A DNA stretch of 58,653 bases from an uncultured Roseateles sp. (lineage in GTDB: Bacteria > Pseudomonadota > Gammaproteobacteria > Burkholderiales > Burkholderiaceae_C): contig NZ_CAMFJS010000032.1 of NCBI RefSeq assembly GCF_945956965.1, positions 1 through 58,653 of the forward strand, written 5' to 3'. Positions 1 to 9,080 of this stretch are shown one piece after another. The stretch's first letter is position 1. Every line of letters starts with the position of its first letter. Below the pieces are notes generated by a model. That model ran no database searches, was not told the DNA's origin, and worked only from the letters and a program-made list of their open reading frames with translations. A program made the position numbers and the translations under genes.

Positions 1-16
1 GGCCCGCCTCAAATCA

Positions 17-2041
17 TCAAGGCGCCAACTGCATATCCAAGAAGCCCGCGACGCGGTTCCAAAAGTCGATCTGATTCGCCGGCACACGCCAGCCATGGCC
101 CTCATCGGCATAAACCACATACTCGACCTGCGTGTTGGCCGCCTTGAGCGCCTTGCTGAAGGCCTCGCCGTGCACCAAGGGCACGCGCTTATCAGCGCTG
201 CCATAGGCCAGCAGTACCGGCTGCTTGATGCTTGCGGCATGCGTCAAGGGTGAATTGGCTTTGAGTTCGGCGGCGTCCTTGACCCGGTCGCCCAGCAGCT
301 TGGGCATGCCGTGCTTTTTGTAGGCATCGGACACATCGTCCCAGCTGACCGAGTGCAGCATATCCAAGTCGGTCACGCCCACCCAGGCCACGCCGCAGCG
401 GAATAGCGCCGGGTCGCGCAGCAAGCCCATCAAAGCCGCATAGCCGCCATAGCTGCCGCCCGCGATGGCAATGCGTTTGGGATCGGCAATGCCTTGCGCA
501 ATCGCCCAGGCCGCGGCATCTGCCAAATCCGTCTGCATGGCTTTGCCCCACTGGCGCCAACCGGCTTGGTGATGCGCCGCGCCAAAGCCTTTGCTGCCGC
601 GGAATTGGGGCTGCAAGACGGCAAAGCCCCGCGCCGCCAGGAACTGCACTTCGGCATCCCAGCGCCAGGCCGGGCCGCGCACAAAAGGCCCGCCGTGCAC
701 CAGGACGACCATGGGCAGATTTTTCATGCCAGCTGCACCGGGCGGCAAGGTCAGCCAGGCCGGCATTTCCAGACCATCGCGCACCTTGATGCGCACCATG
801 TCCATCTCAGCCATGGCCTTGGCATTGATGTCCGGCCGCTCGCCGCCCAGGCGGCTGAACTTGCGGGTCTCGCGGTTGAACAAATAGTACTGGGTCGGCT
901 GAATGTCGGCAAAGGCTTCGATCAAGACCCAGGGCGCATCGCCCGTCCAGGGCACGCTGAGGCGGTTGACCGTGCGTGGCAGCACCGTGTCGATCTGCTT
1001 TTGCAGGGTCTGCATATCGGCGTCCAGCCACTGGGTGACTTCGGCATCGATGGTGAAGCGCAGGCCAAGCACCTTGTCCCGGCGCGCCACGACCTCGGCA
1101 TCCACATCGAACTGAGGCGACTGCGCCAAAGGCTCGGCCGACCATTCACCGCTGACAGGATCAAGCAGCCAGCAGGCCTGCTTATCGCGCCCACGCTGCG
1201 CGGTCACAAACAGCTTGCCGTCCGCGCCGATTTGGCGCACGGCCAAGTCCCCGCCTTCGGTGAAGGCATTGAACTCCGCCAAGACCTGCCACTGCCCGGT
1301 CGTGGGGTTGCGCCAGCGCAAGGCGCCCTTCTCTGCCTCCTGGGTCTGGGCGACGCGCAACTCGCCCTGCGGGTCGGCCCACCAGCCGACCGAGTGCAGC
1401 GGCCCATCCACCTCGACGACGCGCCCGTTGCGAGTGTTCAGGCGCAGCAGCTTGATATAGCCGACGCTTTTGCTGTCGTAGCTCTCGGGCCGTACCACCA
1501 AGACCTCATCACCCACGCGCTGAGCGGAGCCATTGAGCAAAAAGGTATTCCAGGGCTGCAGCGACAGCGAGTCACTGCCATTACGCGCCCACACGCGTTG
1601 GCGCTCCACCAACTGCTTGAACTCCGAGCCATCGTGTTGCACCGCGAACAGGCCCGGCGCCGCATCGATCTTGCCTTGCGGCGTTTCACGGTCGTTCAAA
1701 TCAAAGGCCAGGCGCTCGGGATTGACCCAGACGAAGTTCCCCACATCGGCAGCGTCTGAGCTGTAAACCACCTTGGGCGTCATGGTCTCCAGCGTCAGCA
1801 CCGTGAGCATCATGCGCCCCGCCGGCCCAATGCTGCGCATGGCCAGACGCCGCCCGTCGGGCGACAAGCTCGCCCCATCCATTTGCGCTGCGCGGAAGAA
1901 TTTCTCGGCCGTTGGCTTGGGCGCAGCCTCGGTGCTTGCGACTGCCGCTGGCGGGGTTTGCGCCTGGGCCAGGGGCCATGCGGCAGCAAGGGACGCAGCC
2001 AAGAGCGTGCGGCGCTTCAATGTTCTGAGCTGAAAAGTCAT
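17..2041 (-). CDS. Exported S9-family (prolyl oligopeptidase-like) peptidase
   Basis: Predicted serine peptidase of the S9 family, 674 residues, probably cleaving peptides in the periplasm or outside the cell. The start was set at 2041 because the protein then begins with a basic stretch and a hydrophobic signal peptide ending near AQAQT; the longer reading frame upstream has no such signal. The N-terminal half (about 45-400) fits a beta-propeller, and the C-terminal third is an alpha/beta hydrolase. The nucleophile lies in GGSYGGYAAL (Ser near residue 530), the Asp in GSADKRVP (near 614) and the His in DEGHGW (near 645), so the triad is complete. It lies downstream of the TonB receptor gene on the same strand but is separated from it by a terminator. 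The exact peptide preference cannot be read from sequence. Confidence 0.88.
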   Translation of the reverse strand: MTFQLRTLKRRTLLAASLAAAWPLAQAQTPPAAVASTEAAPKPTAEKFFRAAQMDGASLSPDGRRLAMRSIGPAGRMMLTVLTLETMTPKVVYSSDAADVGNFVWVNPERLAFDLNDRETPQGKIDAAPGLFAVQHDGSEFKQLVERQRVWARNGSDSLSLQPWNTFLLNGSAQRVGDEVLVVRPESYDSKSVGYIKLLRLNTRNGRVVEVDGPLHSVGWWADPQGELRVAQTQEAEKGALRWRNPTTGQWQVLAEFNAFTEGGDLAVRQIGADGKLFVTAQRGRDKQACWLLDPVSGEWSAEPLAQSPQFDVDAEVVARRDKVLGLRFTIDAEVTQWLDADMQTLQKQIDTVLPRTVNRLSVPWTGDAPWVLIEAFADIQPTQYYLFNRETRKFSRLGGERPDINAKAMAEMDMVRIKVRDGLEMPAWLTLPPGAAGMKNLPMVVLVHGGPFVRGPAWRWDAEVQFLAARGFAVLQPQFRGSKGFGAAHHQAGWRQWGKAMQTDLADAAAWAIAQGIADPKRIAIAGGSYGGYAALMGLLRDPALFRCGVAWVGVTDLDMLHSVSWDDVSDAYKKHGMPKLLGDRVKDAAELKANSPLTHAASIKQPVLLAYGSADKRVPLVHGEAFSKALKAANTQVEYVVYADEGHGWRVPANQIDFWNRVAGFLDMQLAP

Positions 2042-2083
2042 GGGGGTCTGGCCTGTGAGGCTGAAAAACTTTGAGATAGGCGC

Positions 2084-2125
2084 AAAGAAAAAACCCCTGC
2101 GGGCTGGAGCAGCCGGCAGGGGTTT
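2084..2125 (-). terminator. Rho-independent terminator after the TonB receptor gene
   Basis: Ten-base arms 2091-2100 (AAACCCCTGC) and 2116-2125 pair perfectly around a 15-base loop that can itself fold. On the minus strand the hairpin is followed by a T-rich run (complement of 2084-2093). It lies just past the receptor stop codon at 2140. Confidence 0.85.
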
Positions 2126-2139
2126 CGAACTTGCAGAAC

Positions 2140-4920
2140 TTAGAACTTGTAGCTGGCGCCCAGCATCACCGAGCGGCCCCACTTCAGGTATTCCAGCGGA
2201 CGGTCCTTGGTGCCGGCATAGGTTTGGTAAGCCGCGTCACCCAGGTTGTTGACCTGCAATTGCAAGCCCAGGCCCTTCATGGCGCCGGTGTTGAAGCTAT
2301 AGCCGATTTGTGCGTCGACGATGCTCTCACCCACCACATAGCGCAGGGTGCGGTTGCCGTTGAAGTTACCGATTTCACCGATGAAGTCGGAACGCTTGCG
2401 CTGGCTGATGCGGAACTCGAAGCCATCGGCCTCGTAGTAGGCCGTCAGGTTGTAGACCTGTTTGGACAGACCCGGCAAGTTGATATTGCCCGAGCCCACG
2501 CTGCTGGCGCTATCCGGATCCTTGATCGAGATATTGCTATCGGTGAAGCTGGCGCTGGCCACGATACCAAAGCCCTTCAGCACTGGGCTGACCATTTGCA
2601 GCGGCAAGGAAGCAGACAGCTCGATGCCTTGCAGACGGCCACCATTGCCGTTGTAAGGCGCGGTGTAGTCACCCTTGCTGGCGATGGTGGTGCCCGGAAT
2701 CGGCTTGGCATCGGCGATATAGGCCGAGAAGTCGTAGTTCGGGTTGGTCTGGGTGTAGATATAGCTCTGCAGGTCCTTGTAGAAGTAAGCGGCAGCCACA
2801 TAAGCCTTGGTGCCGAAATACTTCTCGTAAGACATGTCAAAAGCCACTGCACGCCATGGGTCCAGGCGCGAGTTACCACCGCTGGCACCGGGCTTGCGCA
2901 CACCATTGACATCGGGGTTGTCGCCCACGCCGAACTCCAGGGCTGAGCGCAGTTGGTCAACACGCGGACGCGCCACTTGCTTGGCCAGGGCCATGCGCAC
3001 GGTCTGATCATCACTCAGGCCGAACACCAAGTTCATGCTGGGCAGTGCATCGGTGTAGGTCTTGCCATCGGTCACCGGCTTGGGATCGGCGCCATTGGTC
3101 AGGCGGATGGCGGTGGAGGACTGGTCGGTGTGCTGAACTTGCACACCCACATTGCCGCGCACCGAGACGCCGCCCCAGTTGCTCTCGATATCACCCTTCA
3201 GGTAACCGGTGGTGATCTTCTCGTTGACGTCCCAGGCCTTGGCCACCAGATAGGGGAAGGCGGTTGCGCTGGGCTTGAAGGTCATGTACTTATCAACCGC
3301 GCCAGGCACATTCCAGGCCGGGATGGCACCGACGCCGGCAAAGCCGAGGTCAACCGAACCGTACTGGAACTCAGAGCCAACAGCGGTTTCGCCTTGGGCG
3401 CCGAGATTGATATTGCCTTCGGGCTGGCGCTTCTTCTTGGAGCGGTCTGCGTAGTTCAGGCCGAATTGCACTTCAGACAAGAGCGAGCTGGCGAAAGCCG
3501 GTGCAGGCAGGCTGCCGCCGAACTTCAAGCTCTTGAGCTCGTCTTCCACGCTAGGTGTCTTGCCGTAGCCAGAGCCGTAAATCGTGCCGCGCAGCAGCAG
3601 CTTGCTGGGGTCCGCATAGCTCAGGCTGGGGCTCAGGGTGGAGAAGCCACCGCTCACGATATTGAGCTTGAGCGTGTCCAGCGGTGCCGTTGTCGCATTG
3701 CTTGGCGGCAGCTGCAAATTGTTCTCGAGGTTGAGCTCTTCACGCTTGGCCTTGGAGTAGCTGGCATCAGCCACCCAGTTCACGCCAGCGGCCTTGAACT
3801 TGTTGTTCCAGCCCAGCGCGTCGATCTTGTCTTCGCGCTTGTTGTACATGCCACGCACCAGCGGGTACAGGCCGCTGATCGTGCCACCACCGAAAGTGCC
3901 GTTGGCATTGATGATGGGCGAAGTGACGTTCAGGCCGGGGTTGAAGCCGCCGTTGTAGCCGCTGAGGTTGACTTCGAACTGATTGGCCGTGTCTTCTTGC
4001 TTGGCTTGCGTGTGATACAGGTCGATCACACTGCTCCAGTCGGCCGAGGGGCGGAACTCGACGGTGGCCATCAAGCCATCACGCTTGGTCACGCCGGTGC
4101 GGCGCAGGGCCTTGATACCGTCCGAGTAGTAGGTGCCATCGGCCACGCCAGGACGCCAGCCGGTCTTGATCTGCTGCCAGGGTTCATACAGACCGACCTG
4201 GTTTTCTTGCACCGGGGTTTCGAGGTGGGCATAGCCCAGCACGACGCCGATGGTGCGGTTGGCAAACTGGTCGATATAGCTGGCGCTCAGGCGATTGCCG
4301 CGGTCCGAGGAGTTCGCGGCCTTGCCCAGCGAGTTCTGCGACACGCGGGCGCCGATGGAGACCACGCGGCTGCCGAAGTTCAGGGGGCGCACGGTTTGCA
4401 TGTCCAGCGTGCCGGACAGGCCTTGGCCGATCAAGCCTGCATCGGGCGTTTTGTAAACGGTCACGCCGCTCAGCAACTCGGAGGGGAACTGGTCAAACTC
4501 AACGCTGCGGTTGTCACCGGTGCTGACCATCTCGCGGCCATTCAGCAAGCTGGTGGCGAAGTCGGGCGACAAGCCGCGCACGCTGATCACCTGGGCACGA
4601 CCAGCCGCACGCTGGGCCGACAGGCCTGGCAAACGGGCGATGGACTCGGCGATGCTGTTGTCGGGCAGCTTGCCGATGTCTTCGGCGGACACGGCCTCAA
4701 CGATGGAGTCGGAGTTCTTCTTCACCGAAATAGCCGCCTCGATGCCCTTGCGGATGCCGGTGACGGTGACGGTTTCCAGCTTTTCCGAGCTGGCGGCCTG
4801 TTGGGCAAATGCGCCCGCGGCCATCATCAAGACTGCGCAGCCAATGGCGACTTGCTTGACCTGGAAGGTTTCGCGCTGCTGGGCCTTGGCCTGCATGCGC
4901 TTCTCTGCGGAAGTATTCAT
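2140..4920 (-). CDS. TonB-dependent outer-membrane receptor
   Basis: Outer-membrane active transporter of 926 residues in the large Caulobacter/Xanthomonas-type family often linked to oligosaccharides. The start at 4920 is chosen because GAGGAGA lies eight bases upstream; the next upstream start has no ribosome site. A signal peptide ends near GAFAQQ, followed by the TonB-box-like LETVTVTGIR and a plug domain (about 45-180: IGKLPDNSIAESIARLPGL, VRGLSPDF). The rest is a beta barrel ending in the expected C-terminal Phe (LGASYKF). Neighbouring glucokinase genes suggest a glucose-containing substrate, but this is inference. The promoter and a candidate operator lie at 5030-5073, and a terminator follows the gene. 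Confidence 0.9.
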   Translation of the reverse strand: MNTSAEKRMQAKAQQRETFQVKQVAIGCAVLMMAAGAFAQQAASSEKLETVTVTGIRKGIEAAISVKKNSDSIVEAVSAEDIGKLPDNSIAESIARLPGLSAQRAAGRAQVISVRGLSPDFATSLLNGREMVSTGDNRSVEFDQFPSELLSGVTVYKTPDAGLIGQGLSGTLDMQTVRPLNFGSRVVSIGARVSQNSLGKAANSSDRGNRLSASYIDQFANRTIGVVLGYAHLETPVQENQVGLYEPWQQIKTGWRPGVADGTYYSDGIKALRRTGVTKRDGLMATVEFRPSADWSSVIDLYHTQAKQEDTANQFEVNLSGYNGGFNPGLNVTSPIINANGTFGGGTISGLYPLVRGMYNKREDKIDALGWNNKFKAAGVNWVADASYSKAKREELNLENNLQLPPSNATTAPLDTLKLNIVSGGFSTLSPSLSYADPSKLLLRGTIYGSGYGKTPSVEDELKSLKFGGSLPAPAFASSLLSEVQFGLNYADRSKKKRQPEGNINLGAQGETAVGSEFQYGSVDLGFAGVGAIPAWNVPGAVDKYMTFKPSATAFPYLVAKAWDVNEKITTGYLKGDIESNWGGVSVRGNVGVQVQHTDQSSTAIRLTNGADPKPVTDGKTYTDALPSMNLVFGLSDDQTVRMALAKQVARPRVDQLRSALEFGVGDNPDVNGVRKPGASGGNSRLDPWRAVAFDMSYEKYFGTKAYVAAAYFYKDLQSYIYTQTNPNYDFSAYIADAKPIPGTTIASKGDYTAPYNGNGGRLQGIELSASLPLQMVSPVLKGFGIVASASFTDSNISIKDPDSASSVGSGNINLPGLSKQVYNLTAYYEADGFEFRISQRKRSDFIGEIGNFNGNRTLRYVVGESIVDAQIGYSFNTGAMKGLGLQLQVNNLGDAAYQTYAGTKDRPLEYLKWGRSVMLGASYKF

Positions 4921-5029
4921 GTTCAATGTCTCCTCAAGCTCTCTCTGGAACAACAAGGTGGCCCACACAAGCAGCCACTACCGGTCGCTAGGGGGTTGAG
5001 AACTCAATGTCTCAAGCGCGTTTGTACCA

Positions 5030-5073
5030 AAACTAGATATTCTCCATGCAAACGTAAACCCTAGACGTTGCAT
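5030..5073 (-). promoter_or_regulatory. Candidate promoter and palindromic operator of the TonB receptor
   Basis: On the minus strand TTTACG (5053-5058) and TAGTTT (5030-5035) are 17 bases apart, a plausible sigma-70 promoter. Overlapping the -35 is an inverted repeat, ATGCAAACGT (5046-5055) and ACGTTGCAT (5065-5073), whose half-sites resemble LacI-family operator halves. Repressor identity is inferred, and no LacI gene is in the window. Confidence 0.45.
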
Positions 5074-5184
5074 TACTACGACCAAATTTCAGCTTTATTC
5101 ACTCGTTTTGTCAGGGTTAACACCAGTAATTTAGGCATTTCCGCACCAATAAAACCACTTCAAGACCAATTTCGCTGAAAGTTT

Positions 5185-5223
5185 ATGTACTTCAACTACA
5201 GTTAAATTTGACATGAAGTACAT
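5185..5223. repeat. 10-bp perfect inverted repeat in the AT-rich gap upstream of the TonB receptor
   Basis: ATGTACTTCA (5185-5194) and TGAAGTACAT (5214-5223) form a perfect dyad with a 19-base spacer. It sits in the 4921-5406 intergenic stretch, which is clearly AT-rich compared with its surroundings. It could be an upstream regulator site or a hairpin; no gene is visible in the gap. Confidence 0.5.
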
Positions 5224-5250
5224 GAGCCAGCAAAGCCTCAGCCAGCCACC

Positions 5251-5290
5251 AAAAGACAAAGCCGCCGAACCCTGCTGAGTTCGGCGGCTT
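5251..5290 (-). terminator. Rho-independent terminator after glucokinase
   Basis: Arms 5259-5269 (AAGCCGCCGAA) and 5280-5290 pair perfectly over 11 bases with a 10-base loop. Reading the minus strand, the stem is followed by TTTGTCTTTT. It lies about 115 bases past the glucokinase stop codon. Confidence 0.8.
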
Positions 5291-5406
5291 GGATGGCTGG
5301 CGTGGTCTTTGCTGCAATGGCGACCCTGGCGGACTTCACAATTTGCGCCGCACAACAACCCACTCCTGGCGGCCCGACCGGCTCATTCATTCAATCAAAC
5401 TGATCC

Positions 5407-6435
5407 TCAGTCACCCAACTGCTCAATGGCTACCGCCGCACCGGTCAGCGCCGCCAGCGTGTCGGTAATCAACGCCGTCGGGATGGCGGCCAGATAACTC
5501 TGGAAACGCCCCTTGGCCTCAAAGCGCTCGCGAAAGCGCGATGCGAAAAAGCGCTCACCCAGGCGGGGCACAATGCCGCCGCCGATGTAAACGCCACCCC
5601 GCGCACCCAAGATCAAAGCCACATTGCCAGCAAAACTGCCGAGCAAGGCGCAAAAGCTGTCCAATGTTTGCGAGCACAGCGCATCCTCGCCGGACAGGCC
5701 GCGCGCCACAATCTGCGCTGAACTCAAGGCCTCTTGCGGCAGTTGATGCAGCAAACCTTGCTGCGCACCCGTCACTGCCACCACGGCCGCATGAAGCACA
5801 GGCAAGCCAATGCCGGACAGCAAACGCTCGGCCGACACATGCGCATACTGCGTTCGCACATGCGCCAGCAAGGCACTTTCAAAATCATCCGCCGCCGACA
5901 AACTCGCGTGGCCGCCCTCACAGGGCAGCGCAATCCAACCCTGCGGCGTCGGCGTCACGCCAGCCACACCAAGCCCTGTGCCAGGGCCGATCACCGCCAT
6001 GGTTGCGGCGGCCGAGGCCGGCAAATAAGGCCGAAGCGCATCACCCGCCTCCCAGGCGCGCAACTGCTCATCGCCCAGGCGCGGCAATGACAAGGCCAAG
6101 GCCTCAAAGTCATTCAATACCAGCAAGGGCGACACGCCCAAGTCCTGCTGCACCTGGCGCCGCGAAAAGCTCCAATGGCTATTAGTCAACTCCACCTGGT
6201 CACCCGCAACGGCCGTGGCCACAGCAAAAGCCGCCGAATTGGGCCGCAGCGAGGCCTCACCGAGTTGTTGGCGCAAGCCCTCCAAATAAGCATTGGCTGC
6301 CGCCACGGGGCCGCAATGCTCACGCACCGGCAAGACCGCGACATGACTGACCGGCGCATGCCGCGCAGCAAGCCAGCCGAAACGCGCATTGGTGCCGCCG
6401 ATATCGGCCACCAAACAGGGATAGGTTGCGCTCAC
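5407..6435 (-). CDS. glk: Glucokinase (Glk family)
   Basis: ATP-dependent glucose phosphorylation, cytosolic, 342 residues. Family marks are the N-terminal phosphate-binding LVADIGGTNARFGW (8-21), NDFEALA with the likely catalytic Asp near residue 108, the adenosine motif GPGTGLGVAG, and EGGHASL for sugar contact. The length is normal for the bacterial Glk family (not ROK). It is transcribed away from a second glucokinase, the RpiR fusion at 7096, sharing a 660-base intergenic region. A terminator closes the unit at 5251-5290. Confidence 0.92.
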   Translation of the reverse strand: MSATYPCLVADIGGTNARFGWLAARHAPVSHVAVLPVREHCGPVAAANAYLEGLRQQLGEASLRPNSAAFAVATAVAGDQVELTNSHWSFSRRQVQQDLGVSPLLVLNDFEALALSLPRLGDEQLRAWEAGDALRPYLPASAAATMAVIGPGTGLGVAGVTPTPQGWIALPCEGGHASLSAADDFESALLAHVRTQYAHVSAERLLSGIGLPVLHAAVVAVTGAQQGLLHQLPQEALSSAQIVARGLSGEDALCSQTLDSFCALLGSFAGNVALILGARGGVYIGGGIVPRLGERFFASRFRERFEAKGRFQSYLAAIPTALITDTLAALTGAAVAIEQLGD

Positions 6436-7095
6436 TGCACCAAGCTCCCGCTACGCGCGCGCCCACCACCACCCCGCGGCAGCTGGCACGCTGAGTCAAA
6501 CCATAGTCGTTGAAGGGCTAGCACGTTCTTTTCTATTCCGAAGTTCCCAAGGCCAGACGGCTTGGCGCGATTGCGGCTCCGCCACTTGCCAAGCCGACCC
6601 GCCGCAAATCAAGCAGCAGCCAAGGGCGAGTCACAGGCAGAAGCTTGCGATCCACTGGCTCACAAGCACCAGCAAGCCTGGCAAGAGCAGAAGGTAGCAA
6701 AACTACAAGACCAATGCAATAGATATATCCCAAGGTCTGGAGTGGCCATACCTAGCTGGAGTCAGGCCTGGCTCTTCCGTACAGGCTCAATTTGCCTGCA
6801 AAACAAGCCTATATTCACCTATCAACAGGCCTGGCTTGAAGTCAAAAGAGCCCGACAATGGCCGACGAATCGCTGCGAAATTGCAGCAAAAACTGTAGTC
6901 AAGCTACATCACTTCCATGTCTTATCGCACTTGCGAGCCATGCCAAGGCCGTGGCAAGCTTGCCGGCAAGCGCAAATGCGCAGCGGGACGGGTAGCAAGG
7001 GGCGCCGCAAGCGCGCCGCATAATGCAGCGCCAAACACGCAAGCTTGCCCGGGCTTGCTCATTTTTTTACCTCGCGCCCATCGCCAGACACAGAC
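6436..7095. other. 660-base divergent intergenic region between two glucokinase genes
   Basis: No convincing gene. It must carry the promoters of both glucokinase genes. AT-rich patches occur around 6715-6730 and 6895-6910, and CAGGCCTGGCT-like words occur near 6763 and 6827. A weak -10 (CATAAT, 7019-7024) lies upstream of the fusion gene without a good -35. A short frame from 6917 with a CxxC start is discussed among rejected items. Confidence 0.5.
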
Positions 7096-9054
7096 ATGTC
7101 GCTCAAGTCAAACTTTGACAGCCCACGCTTGATTGCCGATATCGGCGGCACTTATGCGCGCTTCGCGGTAGAGCAAGCGCCCGGCCATTTCAGCCAGATC
7201 GCTTCCTTGCGCTGCGCCGACTTCGCCGACTTCCATGCGGCGGTCAGCGCTTATTTGAGCGGCCTGGCGCCTGTCGCCGCGGCTGGCCCGAATGGGCAGA
7301 ACCACCACGGCATCCTGCATGCGGCCATCGCCATCGCCAATCCGGTCGAAGGCGATCAGGTGCGCATGACCAATTACCACTGGCAGTTCTCCATCGAGGA
7401 AATGCGCCAGCGCCTGGGCCTGGAAACCCTGGTGGTGGTGAACGACTTCACCGCCCTGGCCATGGCCCTGCCCAAGCTGGGCCCGGCCGATGTGCGCCAG
7501 ATCGGCGGCGGCGAGGCCCGCATGCCCAGCGTGATCGGCCTGCTGGGTTCGGGCTCAGGCCTGGGCGTGTCGGGCCTGATCCCGGCGGCGGAAGGCTGGA
7601 TCGCCCTGGGCACGGAAGGCGGCCACACCAATTTCGCCCCGCGTGACGAGCGTGAGATCGCCATCCTGCGCCACGCCTGGCGGCAGTTCGAGCATGTCTC
7701 TTTTGAGCGCCTGCTGTCCGGCCCCGGCATCGAATTGATTTACCGCGCCCTGGCCGAGCATGGCGGCGTGGCAGCCGAAGATTTGCAGGCGCCCGAAATC
7801 ACCCAGCGCGCACTGGACCACCAAGACCCGCTGTGCGCTGAAACCCTGGATGTGTTTTGCGCCCTGCTGGGCACGGCTGCATCCAATCTGGCGGTGACCT
7901 TGGGCGCCCTGGGCGGCGTGTATATCGGCGGCGGCATCGTGCCGCGTTTGGGCGAGTATTTCGACAAGTCCTTGTTCCGCGCCCGTTTCGAGGACAAGGG
8001 GCGCTTCCACGACTATGTGGCCGCCATCCCCACTTTCGTCATCACCGCCGAGCACGCCACCTTCAAGGGCGCCTCAGCGATTTTGCAAGCGCAGTTGAAG
8101 ACCTTGGAGGCCACGCCCGGCTCGGCGATTCTGGGCCAGATCCGGCGCGCTTGCGCCGAACTGTCACCGGCAGAATTGCGGGTGGCCGAGCATGTGCTGG
8201 CCCATCCGCGCGATGTGCTGGGCGCGCCCATTGTGGAAATCGCCCGCGCAGCGGAAGTTAGCCAGCCCACGGTGATCCGCTTTTGCCGCTCGCTCGGCTG
8301 CGAAGGCTTGTCGGACTTCAAGCTGCGCCTGGCCTCGGGCCTGACCGGCACCGTGCCCGTCACCCACACCCAGGTCAATCTGGATGACTCGATGGTGGAG
8401 CTGGGCGCCAAGGTGCTGGGCAATACCGCCTCGGCGATTCTGCAAGTGCGCAGCCAGCTCAATCGCGAGATGATCGACCGCGCCATCGACCTGCTGCTGG
8501 GCGCCGGCCATATCGAGTTCTATGCCGTCGGCCATTACGGCGTGGTGGCGCAGGACGCGCAGTTCAAGTTCCTGCGCTTTGGCATGTCCAGCGCGGCCTA
8601 TACCGACACCCGCTTGCAGGCTCTGGCCGTCAATGTGCTCAAACCGCGCGATGTGGTGGTCATCATCAGCAATGGCGGGCGCCTGCAAGAGTTGCTGGAA
8701 GTGGCAGACAAAGCACATGAGCGCGGGGCCTATGTGGTGGCCATCACCGCCAGCCAGTCCCCGCTGGCACGCAAGGCAGATGCGGCCTTGATCGTGGACC
8801 ATGTCGAAGACGTGGCCACCCATCTGCCCATGATCAGCCGCATCTTGCATCTGCTGGTGATCGACATCCTGGCCGTGGGTGTGGCCATGCGCCGCAACCC
8901 CGAGGGCGTGGAAATGCTCTCGCGCCTGGCGCAAGACGCGCTGGACGAAAAAGATTCGGCACGCCCCGCCGGCCAAAGCCCTCGCGCCCAGCGCACCGCA
9001 CCGGGCGTCACCCTGGCCTCACCGCTGGCCAAGCTGACTTCGCACAGCCGCTGA
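7096..9054 (+). CDS. glk: Bifunctional glucokinase / RpiR-family transcriptional regulator
   Basis: A 652-residue fusion known from Burkholderiales. Residues 10-335 are a Glk-type glucokinase (LIADIGGTYARFAV, NDFTALA, GSGSGLGVSG, EGGHTNF). Residues about 344-415 are an RpiR helix-turn-helix (AAEVSQPTVIRFCRSLGC), and 458-600 are a SIS sugar-phosphate domain. The start at ATG 7096 is preferred to the in-frame TTG at 7045, which would add 17 residues before the conserved domain. By family logic it phosphorylates glucose and represses sugar-metabolism genes in response to a phosphosugar. It is divergent from the stand-alone glucokinase, so it may control that gene as well as its own. Confidence 0.92.
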   Translation: MSLKSNFDSPRLIADIGGTYARFAVEQAPGHFSQIASLRCADFADFHAAVSAYLSGLAPVAAAGPNGQNHHGILHAAIAIANPVEGDQVRMTNYHWQFSIEEMRQRLGLETLVVVNDFTALAMALPKLGPADVRQIGGGEARMPSVIGLLGSGSGLGVSGLIPAAEGWIALGTEGGHTNFAPRDEREIAILRHAWRQFEHVSFERLLSGPGIELIYRALAEHGGVAAEDLQAPEITQRALDHQDPLCAETLDVFCALLGTAASNLAVTLGALGGVYIGGGIVPRLGEYFDKSLFRARFEDKGRFHDYVAAIPTFVITAEHATFKGASAILQAQLKTLEATPGSAILGQIRRACAELSPAELRVAEHVLAHPRDVLGAPIVEIARAAEVSQPTVIRFCRSLGCEGLSDFKLRLASGLTGTVPVTHTQVNLDDSMVELGAKVLGNTASAILQVRSQLNREMIDRAIDLLLGAGHIEFYAVGHYGVVAQDAQFKFLRFGMSSAAYTDTRLQALAVNVLKPRDVVVIISNGGRLQELLEVADKAHERGAYVVAITASQSPLARKADAALIVDHVEDVATHLPMISRILHLLVIDILAVGVAMRRNPEGVEMLSRLAQDALDEKDSARPAGQSPRAQRTAPGVTLASPLAKLTSHSR

Positions 9055-9080
9055 TCAAGCGATCAAGCGGCACCGACAAA

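Noticed and set aside
494-1759. A 421-codon open frame opposite the S9 peptidase gene
   Set aside because: Shadow of the peptidase; no family features.
2953-5064. A 703-codon open frame opposite the TonB receptor gene
   Set aside because: It is the mirror of a well-supported receptor frame in GC-rich DNA, has low-complexity His/Gln/Ala composition and no recognisable domain or ribosome site.
6917-7132. A 71-codon frame starting MSYRTCEPCQGRG, reminiscent of a DnaJ-type CxxCxGxG motif
   Set aside because: Only one CxxC plus a lone Cys, no ribosome site, a disordered remainder, and overlap with the fusion glucokinase start in another frame. Kept only as a possible chance similarity.
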